Shown piece by piece: positions 44,001 to 56,779 of a DNA stretch of 64,000 bases (positions are counted from its first letter, which is position 1; the number at the start of each line of letters is the position of its first letter). The stretch spans positions 16,826,906-16,890,905 of the forward strand of contig OW804096.1 in NCBI GenBank assembly GCA_942159475.1, written 5' to 3'. Source of the stretch: Sthenelais limicola. Lineage: Eukaryota; Annelida; Polychaeta; Phyllodocida; Sigalionidae. The translations under genes and the position numbers were made by a program. Below the pieces are notes generated by a model. It did no database searches. It had not been told where the DNA came from and saw nothing but the letters and a program-made list of their open reading frames with translations.

Positions 44001-44716
44001 CATTCCAACATCAATTCAAGGAATTTTATTTTAGGAAATAAAAGAGTTTATAAATGTGATAGGCTAATACACCTACCTACACATACATCTTCCCTCCCCC
44101 CAATACTAAATGCAATATAATATTGATGTTTTCTCTTAGGCTATTTCATTATTTTGTAGACTAATACATGTCGTAACATGCGACACAAATATTCCAAAAT
44201 GATATTTTTGATCTGTGGATCAGTTTAAATTAGTGGTTACATAATATTGTATTTTTCATAATAATAAACATGTGTGCATGTGTAGGAACCATGTTTCTTC
44301 GGCAGAAGTAATATATTTTCTAAGTGTCCCTGTGTATTACATTCAAATTCAATAATAAAATCCATGTTAAACAGCCTTTTCAGGCATCTAAAATTATTCT
44401 TTCATTTATAAAGGTGTCGTTAACAATGCTTCCGCCCCCCCCCCCGCCGCCCCGTCCCCCCCCCCCCCCCCGCCCCCTCCCACTCCCGCATTCCCACCCC
44501 CACACAATCCCCCAACCCCCACCTCCCCCCGCAGACCAATCGGCCCCCTCTGACACAGTCACAGTGTCATTTCCAACTACATGTACTATGAACTAGAACT
44601 TCTCCCGAGTTGGGAGGCATAATAGCCTTGCATTATTAGCAAGATTATGACATATCTAAAGTAATTTCCCCGAGTTATTTCATTCAAACAGAATAATGTG
44701 AGTATAAGTCACTTAC
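41031..44716. other. Probable first intron of the OTU-like gene
   Basis: Contains C-rich runs (42700-42940, 44430-44540), a small 'cacacaaggtgacaaaccac' minisatellite (43462-43540) and otherwise AT-rich DNA. No further exon could be supported. Confidence 0.4.
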
Positions 44717-44850
44717 CTCTTCAGGAATTAATGGTTGTCAGTGAGAAATTCCATACGATTCAGTCAAACTAGTTTTGGACTTGCAGTTGAAAATGATGTA
44801 AACATGAGGCCTAGCTAGCCAGGAAGTAGCGAAAATGGTAAAAGTTGTTA
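44717..44850 (-). other. Candidate 5' UTR exon of the OTU-like gene
   Basis: A strong minus-strand donor (GAAGAG then GTAAGT) ends an exon-like segment with stops in all frames, as expected for a non-coding first exon. It lies directly below a CpG-rich region. The next acceptor on this strand opens two bases before an ATG. The upper edge is not defined. Confidence 0.4.
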
Positions 44851-44859
44851 TAGGGACCC

Positions 44860-45190
44860 GTTGCAACGGCTCTTTCGAAGTCAAACGTACTGTAGTGCGT
44901 ATTACTAGTATTCCTTTAGCTTTGTAGAGTAACTTGGAATTTAAAATGTAATGGGTTTTGGGAGAATTGAGTTTTAATGTTGTAAAGCGAGTATATATAC
45001 TCGGCTGACTGTTCTATATGACGGAACTAAATCGTTGTGCGCGGCGGTACGCAGGCCCCTTCACTACCGCACACCGGAGCACAAAGTAGCGCGGCTTGCC
45101 GCCCGTCTGAGGGCCTGAGGCCCCATTTCCATCTAGCAAAGTGGTAGCAGCACAACAAACGGCGGGGTCAACTCATCTCTCCTCAGAAAA
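44860..45190. promoter_or_regulatory. CpG-rich region, candidate promoter
   Basis: The area is clearly richer in CpG than its surroundings (for example 'gttgtgcgcggcggtacgca' and 'agcgcggcttgccgcccgtc'). It sits just upstream of the candidate non-coding exon of the minus-strand OTU-like gene. It also contains the inverted copy (45112-45150) of the 28541 segment. Confidence 0.35.
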
Positions 45191-48100
45191 CTACTAAAAC
45201 TCTGTAAGTTTTTACTGCCTTTAATTCTATATATGATAAAGTGTCTCGAGTATGGATGAAGTAGATAGTGCCACTGTCAACCAGTTGTCACCGTGTAAAC
45301 TGAAACTTCTAACGGCGATTTCCTAACTCGAAGCGCAATGTTTTGGTCAGACCATGTGTTCACGCCATGCCCATGGTCCATGCCATGGTGTAGGCTACGG
45401 GACGGAGTCCGACTCATAGCATAGCTATACACTCTTATTTAAATGGCGTTTCTGCTTTTGTATACCATTAGCTTTTAGGAGGATAATGTTTCTAAACGTT
45501 AAGTGTTGTACAATTGCCAGACATGTTCGCGATAAAATGTATTAGGTCATAGCCATAGGAGTTATACATTCTGAGAACGGCAAAACCGCGGGCACCGAGT
45601 ACCCCCCGAGTACTCGCCTTACCATAAATTGGCATAATGAGTAAAAGTCCCCATGTTAATCTAAAATAGAGATAGACACGGTTATCTAGGTATAGCTGGG
45701 TATGCAATAAAGGTAGGCAACTATGTATGAGGCATTTTAATTCAAGTTTAACACGGTAATTACGGGTAATTACAGGAAAGAGGTGTAGGTATAGTTTCGC
45801 GCGAGAATGACCTGGCATATTTGGGACAAGAGGTGGCGATGGTTGTAGCAGTGCATGATTCACGCACCACTGGTCAGATTTAGGTCAGTGTTACGTAACT
45901 TCCGCGCAAGGGGTGGAAGAGATAGGCCTAGAGGTAGAATGAAAGAGCCAGGAGCGGGGCCAGGAGAAATCGGAGTCAGTTCCCAGCACTTCCTGGAATG
46001 CATGCATGCTCGTTTTCGCGCAGATAGGGCCAAAACAAAAAATGTTTGTGTTTCCGATTTATTCCTCCCCCAGAAATCCATGAATGATGGGAGAAAATTC
46101 ACTCTACAGCATGGGTCGTGACTCTTTGGTCATTTGCTATTAACTACCCTTATATAACAGGAAACTAGGAGCTGCTATTTCAAGATGCAACCAATAGTCC
46201 CGTTCCACCGTCACCATTTATAGCCATGCCATAAACGGCAGGCAGGGGGTCACACGCGCCCCGGTACAAGAGTCACTGTACCCTGTTGCTTTTAACATTG
46301 AAGTCTATGGAGTGAGGTGTACCCGAGGTGCTTTTTTTCCCAATAATTCATAATTTTACCAGGATGATCACATAAGTTGACACACAATCGATTACATGGT
46401 ATTACCCCTATAACATAGCTTAATTTCAGTCACTTTGAGCCCTTTTTTGACACATTTTGGAGGAGTAACTTAAACAGGAACACTGATTAGGCCTAATAAG
46501 GGGTGTGCATAGGGAGCTACAGGGGACTACAGTGGTGATTCCCAATATAATACCAGGTATTACATGTTTGATATTAAGTTTTACTGTTTCCCAAGACTAA
46601 TTCTGGAGGATGAGATGTATCTGAAGTCCATATATGTATACAATGCAAGGATAAATCCCTCATGCTTAGCTCAATATGAAAAATATATCAGCTGACTATG
46701 GGGAAAAACCCTCAACATTACTACATCTGCTCCAATGTATAGCATCATTTAACCAGATTTCTTCTTTTTCATAAGACACCCTGCTTTAAATATGCAGGGA
46801 TTCGATCACACTCAACTAGTGCAACAACTTGGAATTGTCCAGCTTTGGTCATTGTGTACCTACATGAATTGTTTATTCAAACAAATTGTGTAATTTGGCC
46901 TTTTTCTGGTGGGCAGCAAGTATTCCTCTATCCTTGGCTTGAGGATTTTTTTCAGCTTTTAAACGCTTTTTATGTCAACTTTTCCAAGGTATCATACAGG
47001 AACACTAAGGAATGAGCTGGTTGTTTGTACCGGGTCCAGCGCGAGGGGACGCAATGACCATGATGAGTGCCAGATGTGGGCTATAAATAGCCAGCCGAGA
47101 ATCAAACCTATTTGGTTCTCTCTCCAATGTTTTAAGTACTATTAGTATTAGTAGCAGGGTCCCTTTTAGGATTGCAATGTATGTAGACAGCTTGATATTC
47201 ATTTTTAGACTAATTTATATGGTATAATTATGGCTATATTTGTATTCGTTAAGATAAGTGATATGGAAGAACATGGTCCATAAATATTAATATGAACTTA
47301 AGATTATTGATAGAGATTATGATATTAGTTATGCATCATTACCATTAATATATTAAGTTAAGTCAATGGTTGCCATACAAATTATGGCTGTGAAGGTATA
47401 AAATATAAAGGTGATTATTGATGAAAATCAACTGAATTGACTAATTCTGATTTAATGAAGCAAATAGTTGTACCTGCATAGATGAAATTAGTGCGCCCAT
47501 TGAGTGTGTGAAATTAACTTTTTTTCTTCACCCGCCAACTTGGCGGGTAAATGCTGAGATCTACCCACCCATACAGAAATTACCCGCCCGCAAATTACCC
47601 CCGAATGACAGTAGTTAGTGGTGATTTCAATCACACAAGTAAATGGTGAAATATTGTTCTGAAGGCTAAACCACCTCGGGCAAGCGTTAGTCTGAATCCC
47701 TGCTTAGCCAAGTATGTTATGGGTCTATAAGTCAAGTAAAAGAGTGCCTCAAAGTATTTTTTAATCTTATTTGAAGTCTGTCGATTTGATACACTGGCGA
47801 CTGGGTATTTGGGTTAAGTTTAGCTCTAAGTTCAGAAATTTTAACTTTTTTGAGATACAGTTGATCGTAACATGGACGCCAATATTGGTGTCCATGGTTA
47901 CGTCCGGATATAATATCATTCATATTTGATGGCATATTTTTAAATTGAGACAGGTGTCTTGAATTGAATCTAACCCTTGTTTGAGTGTGGGATGTAAGGA
48001 TAGTTTCTATCATCTGGAGGAAGCAAGTACCAGATGAAGCCATTTTCGGGCTTAGATATAACACTGAATAAAAAAAAATGAAATATAACACTGTGTCCTT

Positions 48101-48447
48101 TTTGCTGAGAGGTCACGTTGCACACCAAAAGGCAATTTACCTCATAATTGCATAACCAATAATAATAAGTAATATTGTATCTAAATTGTCTAGAAATTAT
48201 CCTTACATCATATTCTGATGAGAAATATTGACCCTAAAATTCAAAATAACGTTCATATGTAAACAAGATTAATGTCAAGTAAACTGATTACAAGTGATTC
48301 TTCTATGATACTCATATTGTGTAGTGTAATAAGATGAACAGAACATAAATGTGATAATTTGAATATATATGCAGTAGTTGGTACAATAAATCAGCCCTGC
48401 CTGAATAATAGCTACTTATTTGTATATATCATCCCATCTCTTTGTAG
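45191..48447. other. Upstream region of the plus-strand three-exon gene
   Basis: No coding exon is supported. Near 46040-46075 a short block resembles the duplicated pieces at 59523 and 60157. A palindromic TATA-like element GGCTATAAATAGCC lies at 47079-47092. A perfect short palindrome CCCGCCAA/TTGGCGGG is near 47530. Confidence 0.35.
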
Positions 48448-48668
48448 TTAATCACCATGGCCTCCAAGGTACGGAAGCTGGTGTGTGCTGGTAATTTTAG
48501 CGAGGCACGGGCATACATGACGGGGCCAGGGACGACAATGCTGAGACTGAGAGACATAATGACTGAGCGCAGTCGCGATTACACCTATATCCTTGCCCAA
48601 ATTGTCAAGATAAAGAAAGCTGGGAACCGACGATTAGATCTGGCCTATGACAGGCTATTTCTCCTTAG
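48448..48668 (+). CDS. Unrecognised three-exon gene, exon with start codon
   Basis: Acceptor 'ctctttgtag' opens nine bases before an ATG in a strong context (ATCACCATGG, start 48457). It encodes 70 codons plus two bases up to donor GTAAGG. The protein starts MASKVRKLVCAGNFSEARAY and continues as charged, probably helical sequence (ILAQIVKIKK, RRLDLAYDRLFLL). There is no signal peptide. Phase 2 at the donor fits the acceptor at 56780, giving an Arg codon across the junction. An upstream 5' UTR exon is implied. I do not recognise the family. Intermediate exons cannot be excluded across the 8.1-kb intron. Confidence 0.6.
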
Positions 48669-49771
48669 GTAAGGAAATGTGACCTTTGTTTGTTATATTT
48701 GTGGGACAATATGTATCAGCTTTTCATACTGGACATACATATTAGCATATTTGGGAAGACTTGTCCAGTCGGAGATTGATCATGATTAGACTATCTAATG
48801 TGTGAATTGTTGTTTAAACATGATGTTAAATAATATATTTCATTACGTATATTTTTTGATTGTATCTCATGAAGATGTCATTGTCACATCATTGAATGCA
48901 AATGAAATAAATTTTTAAGGTTTCCCCTGCTAAAGGCTGTATGAACGCCTTTGGCGTTCGTACTAGGAAACCCTATAGGTTCCAATTTTGCCTGCTCTAT
49001 TTAGAAACGTCAGCGCTCTGGGTATAAATATGAAAATACCACCTGCCACCTGCATTTCTATGCACTCGCATACACATCATGGGGATTTACTCTATTTCTC
49101 TATTCAAAATACATTGCCAAGATGTTGAAATTAAGTAAGGGCATGATTTCCTACTCCAAAATATGTAATTTTATAAACACTTGTCTTTAAATAAGGAAAG
49201 TATGAGGAAAACCTAAGGCCTACTGATAGACCTACTAAAGTTTGACAAATTTGAACAATGACAGTTGAGGTTAAAATTACGTTGACTGAGCGAATAGGTA
49301 GAAATACGGTGAAAAACGCCATAGATGTAGGCCTACATAATAATCAACATCAAAATAAGTAGAAATTGAGAAAGAACAACTCTTTCTTCCTGTAACAAAG
49401 GTGTTAATGAGATGGCCAGAGCACCCTTGTTAACATGTGATAGAAGTAATCAGTAGTTGAGAGTTGATAGGTCTGTAATTAACCTCTCCACGAGCATCAA
49501 GGTCCACCTACCTTACATAACCGATAGCCAGTCAGCGCGCTTGAAACCATAAACAGATGTGGCGCACATGGGGTTGTTTTGCGCACACTGCATGTTTACA
49601 AGTGCAACCTCAGACACAGACGTCAACACAGCCCTATACTTTTACATAGAAATGTACCATGTTTTGCCCCAAATATGGCATTTTTCATTGGATTTGAAGT
49701 GTTTGGACTATTGTTATGGGTGGTATGGACACACCAATACCCCCTACCCTGACTAGGGTGGCTGGTTTTAA
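48669..49771. other. Intron sequence, nothing recognised
   Basis: A perfect hairpin TGAACGCC-TTT-GGCGTTC lies near 48941-48959. No element ends or exons otherwise. Confidence 0.4.
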
Positions 49772-50362
49772 GGATGACCGCGGGTATTTCCCAAAGTAAA
49801 TAGATCAGCCTGATTTTTTCACACTTTGTACTCCAAATCATGCTGATTTCAAATATAATTTTTTTAAGGGGGGTCCCCAGACTAGATTTTTTGCTATTTC
49901 CGTTTGAAAATAAAAAGTTATTTAATTAATTTAATATGGCCGTCTATGGAGAAAAGGGCGTTTTTGAAACGTTTTATCCATTTTAAACCATACATTGTAA
50001 TTAGAGTTGGCTAATTTTTTATTATATCATAGTTTAAGGGATATACTTTCTGAAAATAACAAGAAAACGGGTGGTCCCCAGATTACTTTAGGAGCTGGAG
50101 GCCCCCGAACTTGACAGTGCAGTGAGTGAGAGCTGGACTAGCTTTGAATTTCAAGTAAACAAGGTGGCTTACGGTGTTGTAAAACAATAACAAACAAGAA
50201 AAAAAACATATACTAATCTGTTCAAAAGTCAGAAGTGTTTCTTTTTAACTACTGAACATCACTATTCAAAGAAATGATAAAAAAAAATAAAAAAATATCA
50301 ACATGGTCAATGTCGTAAAATCCCTGCCGTTTTTGGCAACTGAGACATACCCGCGATCATCC
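49772..50362. mobile_element. TTAA-flanked TIR element (591 bp)
   Basis: TTAA at 49768-49771 and 50363-50366. Inverted ends GGATGACCGCGGGTATTTC and GACATACCCGCGATCATCC match with two or three changes. Non-coding. It lies in the first intron of the three-exon gene. Confidence 0.85.
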
Positions 50363-52191
50363 TTAAGAAACATAAAGAAAATCATCAAAATAACAGATCA
50401 AACTTGTGGAAAAAGATAGATCCCTTCTAAAAAAATCTCCTTATTCAGGAGACAAAGGTAGATAACTAACATCCAACTTATACCTTACATAAGCAATAAT
50501 CTCTCTCCATCTCCCTAAATCCCTCTTTTGAAAATTTCAACCATTGATCATTTAAACATGCCACTAGATATATTTATACCTGCTGTTAAATATGGTGTTA
50601 TTCAGCATGGAGTGTTACTATTTTTATTTCAATTAAGGCCAAATATTCAAACAATTAGGCTAACATTGTTACATTAAAGTTAAACAGTTCTTCTTTATGA
50701 GTTGCCAATCTTCTAGTATTCAGTATAGAAGTAGCCTAACGTTTCACTGAAAATATTTAACCTTAATCATACCATTTTATGCAAAAAAATAATAATACAA
50801 TATGCTTCAATACTGACTCACTGAATCTCCACAATGGATGTTAATTTCAATTTTCAATAAGCCATAATCATGCTGTTACTGATCTTTGGTATCTTAAGTA
50901 CTGCCTAAACTAACCTCAGACCTTACCAGGGTAAAACTTTTGCCTCTTTCTCTATATCTTATGCTATCAAACATATTTTTCGTTGCCACTGAGACTTGAT
51001 ATATAATCATATCCTTAGTGGAAATGTCTATATGTTGTTTGTTGAGAATATATCAGAGAAATTTAGTATCTGGGTCCAAATTAAGATCAAAACACACCTC
51101 TATATAGGCAGTTTTAATGCTGGACAGCTGTATGGACTTCACTGAGGCTAAGTTCTTACAGTGGTTTAATTTTAAATATGGCTAAACAGCATTGCTTTTT
51201 TTTCGACCAACTTCTTTTTCGACTACCCTCCCCCTTCTTCATCCTTCCCCTCCTCTTCCCCTCCTCTTCCCCAGTCATGCTCTCTTCTCCCTTCCCCCTT
51301 CTCACTTTTTTTGAACTAACATTTTTTTCCGACCAACATTTTTTTCAACCAACATTTTTACGACAAACTTTATTTTTGACCAACATTTTTTTATACATGT
51401 ACTAATAATATACATCTCTCATGAATACTCATAAATATTTTGTACTGAAAATAATTTGGAATTTTTAAAGGTCTTGAAGACTGAAAGTATCTAAGTAATG
51501 CTGGGGATGATTAAACATACATCATGATCCATGGACGTATAGGACTGCACTTGATATTTGTTCTTTTTACTAAACTGATAGAGTGATGCTATACTAAACT
51601 GATAGTGTGATAGAATGATATGACGGCAGCTGATATGGTCGACCGAATAGGGTTGTTAGACCCTTCACAGGCATGTTAGTATAAAAACCAATAAAAACCA
51701 ATGTTATGCTTTCTCATAGACCCGAATACCACTATTTGTTCTAGCTGCCGCCTAATTAATGTTTGAATTTGGAACTAATCTGGAAACAGCGCATTCTTTC
51801 TCCAGTTATGGTCAAGTGCTAGGGAGGTTTTGCCAGACCATGGTTTTGTTTGTTTGTTATACCTTTATTGGCTGGTGCCATATCAGTGAATCAGGTGCTC
51901 CCCAGTAGTGGGAGGTTTACGATGGCTGTTTGAACAAATAAAACAAGGAAACAATCTACCAACAAGTCAACCAACGCCTTGTTGGCAGTCCTCGTTTAAA
52001 TATTGGATAAAGTTAATTAACTTTTAAGAATACAATATGGTGAGAGAGAGAAAAGAGTATTATCAATACAAATTGAATTACTTTGTCAATTCTCGATCAT
52101 TTTATATACATAGACTGATATTCACATATCTATATACAGGGAATACTCTCAAAGGATCATTAGATAGGTGGTTACATATGTAACAGGCAAT
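50363..52191. other. Intron sequence with a T-rich tandem patch
   Basis: 'ccaacattttttt' variants repeat about five times at 51305-51395. Otherwise nothing is recognised. Confidence 0.4.
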
Positions 52192-53034
52192 GGGAGATTT
52201 TAGCAGGCAGGTAGGCCACTTCCATGGTTTGTTTACTTCCGCCCCATAGCTCTCAGTAGGGGCTGGGAGTACATATCTTTTAATTTTCGAATTAAGTGAA
52301 GTAATATAACTTAGATCACCACCAAACTAAAGGATATTAAAGAGGAAAATGATGCACTTTAATACGGGTGTCCCGAGTTACGGAATATGGGCTCGGCAAG
52401 GGTGTTTGTGTAGTGATTAGGAGCAGGAAGGGAGGCCACATGGCCACGGAAGCTGGTGTCAGTTGCTCTCCCAGGGCGTGGGCCAGTCACCACGCACGGG
52501 AAGAATCAGGCACCCCATAAGGTCGGGCTGGGTCACTGGACTTTACCCGGGCTTCAGTGAGTGCATATGCCGTGGTGTTAATGCATGGTTTGTGTACAAT
52601 GGATCCATCAAAGATGACAGTTCCTAAATTAAGCAAACTCTTAAAAAAACATGGTATAACTAGCCTACAAGAAGGCAGAGCTTTAGTTGATCTGGTAAAT
52701 AGTGGATCCAAGTTTTACAGTCCTTTAGAATTAGAGGAAGATGATAGGGAAGCCTGCCTTCTAACTCAGACATGTATGGATGGGAAGCAGGTACCATCCC
52801 CTCACTAATCCAGTATAAAATATACAAGAATTTTGGAGCAGGCATAACATTCAGTGACAGCACAATTAAAATGCATCTTTTCCTGTTCAATATCCTTTAG
52901 TTTGGTGGTGATACAAGCAATATTAATTCAGTTAAATCAAAATTAAAAGACAAGTATTCCAAGCCCCTACTGAGAGCTATGGGGCGGAAGTAAACAAACC
53001 CTAGAACTGGCCTCCCTTCCTGCTAAAATCTACC
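52192..53034. mobile_element. Element with long TIRs (843 bp) and a small ORF
   Basis: GAGATTTTAGCAGG and about 160 bp inward are repeated in inverted orientation at the other end, including a 38-bp block starting GGTTTGTTTACTTCCGCCCC. Both arms end near 'aaactaaaggatatt'. The target duplication is not clear. The centre holds an ORF (52599-52808). The family is not recognised. Confidence 0.8.
52599..52808 (+). CDS. Small ORF with a SAP-like helix pair inside the TIR element
   Basis: From ATG at 52599 it encodes 69 residues: MDPSKMTVPKLSKLLKKHGI, TSLQEGRALVDLVNSG, then an acidic stretch PLELEEDDREAC. The pattern VPKLxKLLKxHGI...GRALVDLV resembles the SAP DNA-binding motif, and it lies between the long TIRs. 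It may be the remnant N terminus of a transposase or a captured exon. There are no splice signals I would trust. The frame is also open upstream to about 52557. Confidence 0.4.
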   Translation: MDPSKMTVPKLSKLLKKHGITSLQEGRALVDLVNSGSKFYSPLELEEDDREACLLTQTCMDGKQVPSPH

Positions 53035-54226
53035 ATGGTGCATTGCGCTGGCGTCCCTGGGCCCATAGCCATTCCCAAACTCAGGCTACTCCTATTGTGT
53101 TGTCACTGGTAGTCAAGCATGGCCCAGGAAAACAATAGATTGGATAAGTATCCATCCAGTTCACAAAACACAGAAAACATGGGAGAGAAAGATTTGGACT
53201 GAATTAATTAGGCAAAAAGACCTTACACCTAGTAGGTTCACTAAATTATATTCAAGACCATTTTGAGGATGTGCATCCAGCAGCTGAACACCCACATTCA
53301 ATATTATCATCATAGAAAATTGTGAACAAAAACAAAAACGACCTCCACTCTCTGTAAACTGTCGGCCGTCATGCAGAGCAGGCGGGGACAGGGGAAGATG
53401 CCCAAGACATGCCCGGAGTGACGGCCAAAGGTTGCGGTAGATACCCCCAACATATGTGGCCTCCCAGCGGCTCTTAATCTGCACTGGGAGCGGCAAGGGT
53501 GGAGGGTGTCAATCCTCTGCCTGTTGCAGCGGTGGTGGCTGGCGAGGGTGGAGGGTGTCGAGTTGGGAGGGTGTCAAGTTAACCCCGTTAATCCTCTGCT
53601 TGAGGACTGCTTGACTGACTGGCGGCTGTGGAGGAGCAAAACAAAACAACTTTGCCTTCATGCCCATTCATCTCCCTCCGCCCTCCCCTCAGAGGGGGGT
53701 TTGTAACAAATAACACAAAACCACATCTACCCCTGCCCACCCCTTGATATCCAACACCACCCCAAGATAAGGAACAACGTCAAGGTGGTCAATAGGCACC
53801 TATATAATTCAATCTGCAGAAGAGTCTTATAATGAACTCCAGTAAACAGCTCACAGGGGATTCGGAGATCTAGCTAGATGTACAATTGCACTCGGAGACA
53901 CTTGGAGATGTATAAATGCACACAGAGATCTGAGATGTATAAATGCACTCGGATATTTATAATCTACTCCCATGCATCCAGCCAGTGAAACTATACACAA
54001 TAATCAATCTGAAATTTCAACCCAAACGGCCTTAAAGTGGGATAATGTGGCATAAGAGTAGATATCGTGTTGACATGTGTGAGCAGCAGAGAGCAGAGAG
54101 CATTGTCACTCACACCAACGAGACCATTTCCTGTGACCCCCCACCCCCTCCCACAAGCCCCATTTGCCCTCATCCCTGCCCCCACCACTGTGTCTGTCTG
54201 TCTGTTGACACCCCCCCCCCCCCTCT

Positions 54227-54259
<33 letters not shown>

Positions 54260-55488
54260 CCCAAACTCCTATCTATCAGGGGGTAATTAGCGTGTAATTG
54301 GTTGGCTGATAACTCCTAGTATAGATAGTGGCGGGCTGGCTGGGCTGGGGAGGGGATGGTTCAACTTAATTCCGACCAGATGTGAGGCACACTGGGCATA
54401 TCCTTTTTCAGAACTTCTTTTAGATGGGATATATATTTACAGTCCTAGAACAACTGTACTGCTTACAGTGTGAGAATTAAATCAACCTTGAAACGGAATT
54501 TGTACATCAAATACAAGGAAAGTTGTGTAATTTGAAAGTTCATCTACTTTCAGCCTCCTCTATATTTGTGTATTATACAGCTAATACCAAGTGGTGAAAT
54601 ACAATTTAATGTAAGGTGAAAATCTCTCCCACTCTTCTGACACTCTCCCCCCCCCCCCCCCCCCCCCCCCCCCCTCAGTCTCTCCCACTAGACCCCTAGC
54701 CCTACCCTCTCCTTATAACTTAACACTGGGATGGACCAGAATTGACGACTGGGGAGGGGATGGGTGGTGAGGGGGGAGGGTGTCAAATTCACCCCATTAC
54801 ACCATCCTCACATTCCAAAGCTGTCAGCTGATAACAAAGTCACTTATGGTCGCAATTATATCAACAGGAATTATATCATCTAAGTCTCCTTTGAACACCT
54901 GTTTGCAAACATATTTCAGTTTCCTAAGGAAGGCATGCATGGGGGTCTGCTCCTGGTGCACCTCCAAATGGTGTTGGGGCATAACTGCCCCTTGTCATTC
55001 TGTTCATCTCTGATTTGAAACATGTGCCTCTTGTCAATTATTTAACCACAGTCAACTCCAGCTCATCCTGGAATAATCTCCCTCAGCTGTTATCTGAACT
55101 GCCTAAACAATTTTAAAGACACTCTGATCGTCCCCCTCTCTCTCTCCCTCCCTCTCTCTCCTCTCCCTCTCCCTCCCTCAACCTCCACGCCCCTCCCCCA
55201 CACCACCTGCCCCTCTCCTCCCAGTGTAGTAGGGAATGACTGGGCCAGGTGTTATGAATTCAATGTTCATTAATGTGCCTGCAAGTTCTGGGAGTGGAGA
55301 GGAGGAGATGGTGGTGGGTGGTGGTTGTGGTGGAGGCACTCCTCCCCTCTTCTAGCTTCCCTCATCCACCACCTAGGGGATTTCCCCTTATGTGAGTGCA
55401 GGTTTCTCTCCACCAACACCACATCTCTGCCCCAACCAGTCCTCCTCCTGTGCCCCCGCTAGGTGCAAATAGGTACTCCTCCTATAAT
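53035..55488. other. Intron sequence with C-, CT- and GT-rich tracts
   Basis: (CT)n at 54228-54260, a poly-C run at about 54648-54674, C/T-rich 55130-55205, a short 'gatgtataaatgcac' tandem near 53905-53955 and related 'gggtggagggtgtcaa' phrases near 53500-53580 and 54770. No coding exon is supported. Confidence 0.5.
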
Positions 55489-56112
55489 AGACTGTTTTAG
55501 CAACCCTACCTATCCCGCCGACACTAACCTAACCCTATCTTCTGTGCGTAATACGTCATCACGTCATGTGCAGCTGCTTAGGTAATGAGCTAGATGCGTA
55601 GGTCGGGACCCTATCAGAGCACATTTCTACGTCGGCGACCTACGCATCATTCTCAGCAACATTTTATATAACTTTGGTGAACTAAAATAATCTGGATGCA
55701 TGCGCAAATAAGTTTTTTTGCCTTCAGTGTGAAATAAAGGCCAAAAGCCTGTTTATTCAGCCCCAAACACATGATTGTCATGGGCAATACCACACTCGCT
55801 ATGAGAACGTCAGGCCGACGGGACTGGCTGACGGGACGTCCTGGGGTTGAGGCCCGATGCTACACATAAAAATTATTGCTATCAATTATCACAATGTGAA
55901 AAGGGTAAACATATGCATCATCTTTGTTTAAAAAGCGTTTCAACATATATGTTTTTGTGAATGAAGGCAGAGGAAAGATGCGTTCATTGTGTGTGCGACG
56001 GGCCTAGCGCTAAAACTCTTTTAGTTGTGGGCGGCGTTAAGTTACAACGCATCCCTAACACATAGGGATAGGTTAGCGTCAGGGCGATAGGTTTGGAGCG
56101 CTAAAACAGCCT
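55489..56112. mobile_element. TIR element (624 bp)
   Basis: Inverted ends AGACTGTTTTAGCAACCCTA and AGGCTGTTTTAGCGCTCCAA with partial matches further in (CTAACCTA blocks). Flanks have AAT on both sides. Non-coding. Confidence 0.65.
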
Positions 56113-56226
56113 AATGATGGCCTTTAACCCTCCCCCCCCCCCCTGTCCCACAACTACAAATTGCCCTCTCAGATCTAGTTTCAGATGTTTACACCATATC
56201 ATACTGATAGAGTCCAGCTGTATATA

Positions 56227-56332
56227 CCATAGTGGCCCTTTTATAAGCCTATCTCAAATACAGAACGGGGGTGTAGGGGTCATGAAAAAATAAAATCCAC
56301 TAAAACCTGGGCTTATGAACGGGCCACTACGG
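56227..56332. mobile_element. TA-flanked TIR element, CCGTAGTGG family, copy 2
   Basis: CCATAGTGGCCCTTTTATAA pairs with 'cttatgaacgggccactacg'. TA on both sides. Related to 28269-28462 through the ends. Confidence 0.7.
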
Positions 56333-56779
56333 TATCATACACATTTGCCACCTAAGCTCCGCCCCTGTGACTATTTTGATGGTCGTAGGTCCCATGCCTC
56401 CTTGTTAGTCCTATCGGTGGGTAGGCTAGATGCGGATATTTTTTTGTCAATACCCAATATGCTGGCCAGGACACAATATTGTACCAGTCGTCATGGCATC
56501 TTCTAATTTACACAACATTAGTAACACGCTATAGTCATACTTGACAACACTTTTCCCCCCATGTGTGTGTTGGAGTTGGAGGTTAGTGGAAACTGTGGAA
56601 TTAGTTTTGGGGGGGGGAGGAAACCATTGTTTTTCTTGGTCACAACCAACATTTCTTGTTTAGAAAATAAAAAAATGTAGTGCCCTACTGTTTGAAACCT
56701 GTGTATGGTAAGCAATGTTGCAAAAGTCACTAGCAATTTCAGTTTATTCGTATTTTATATGTTGTCTGTTTTTGTTTAG

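Noticed and set aside
45855..46121. 88-residue plus-strand ORF in a moderately GC-rich area
   Set aside because: No homology, no clear start context and an open frame on the opposite strand as well. It could be 5' UTR of the plus-strand gene, but that cannot be shown.
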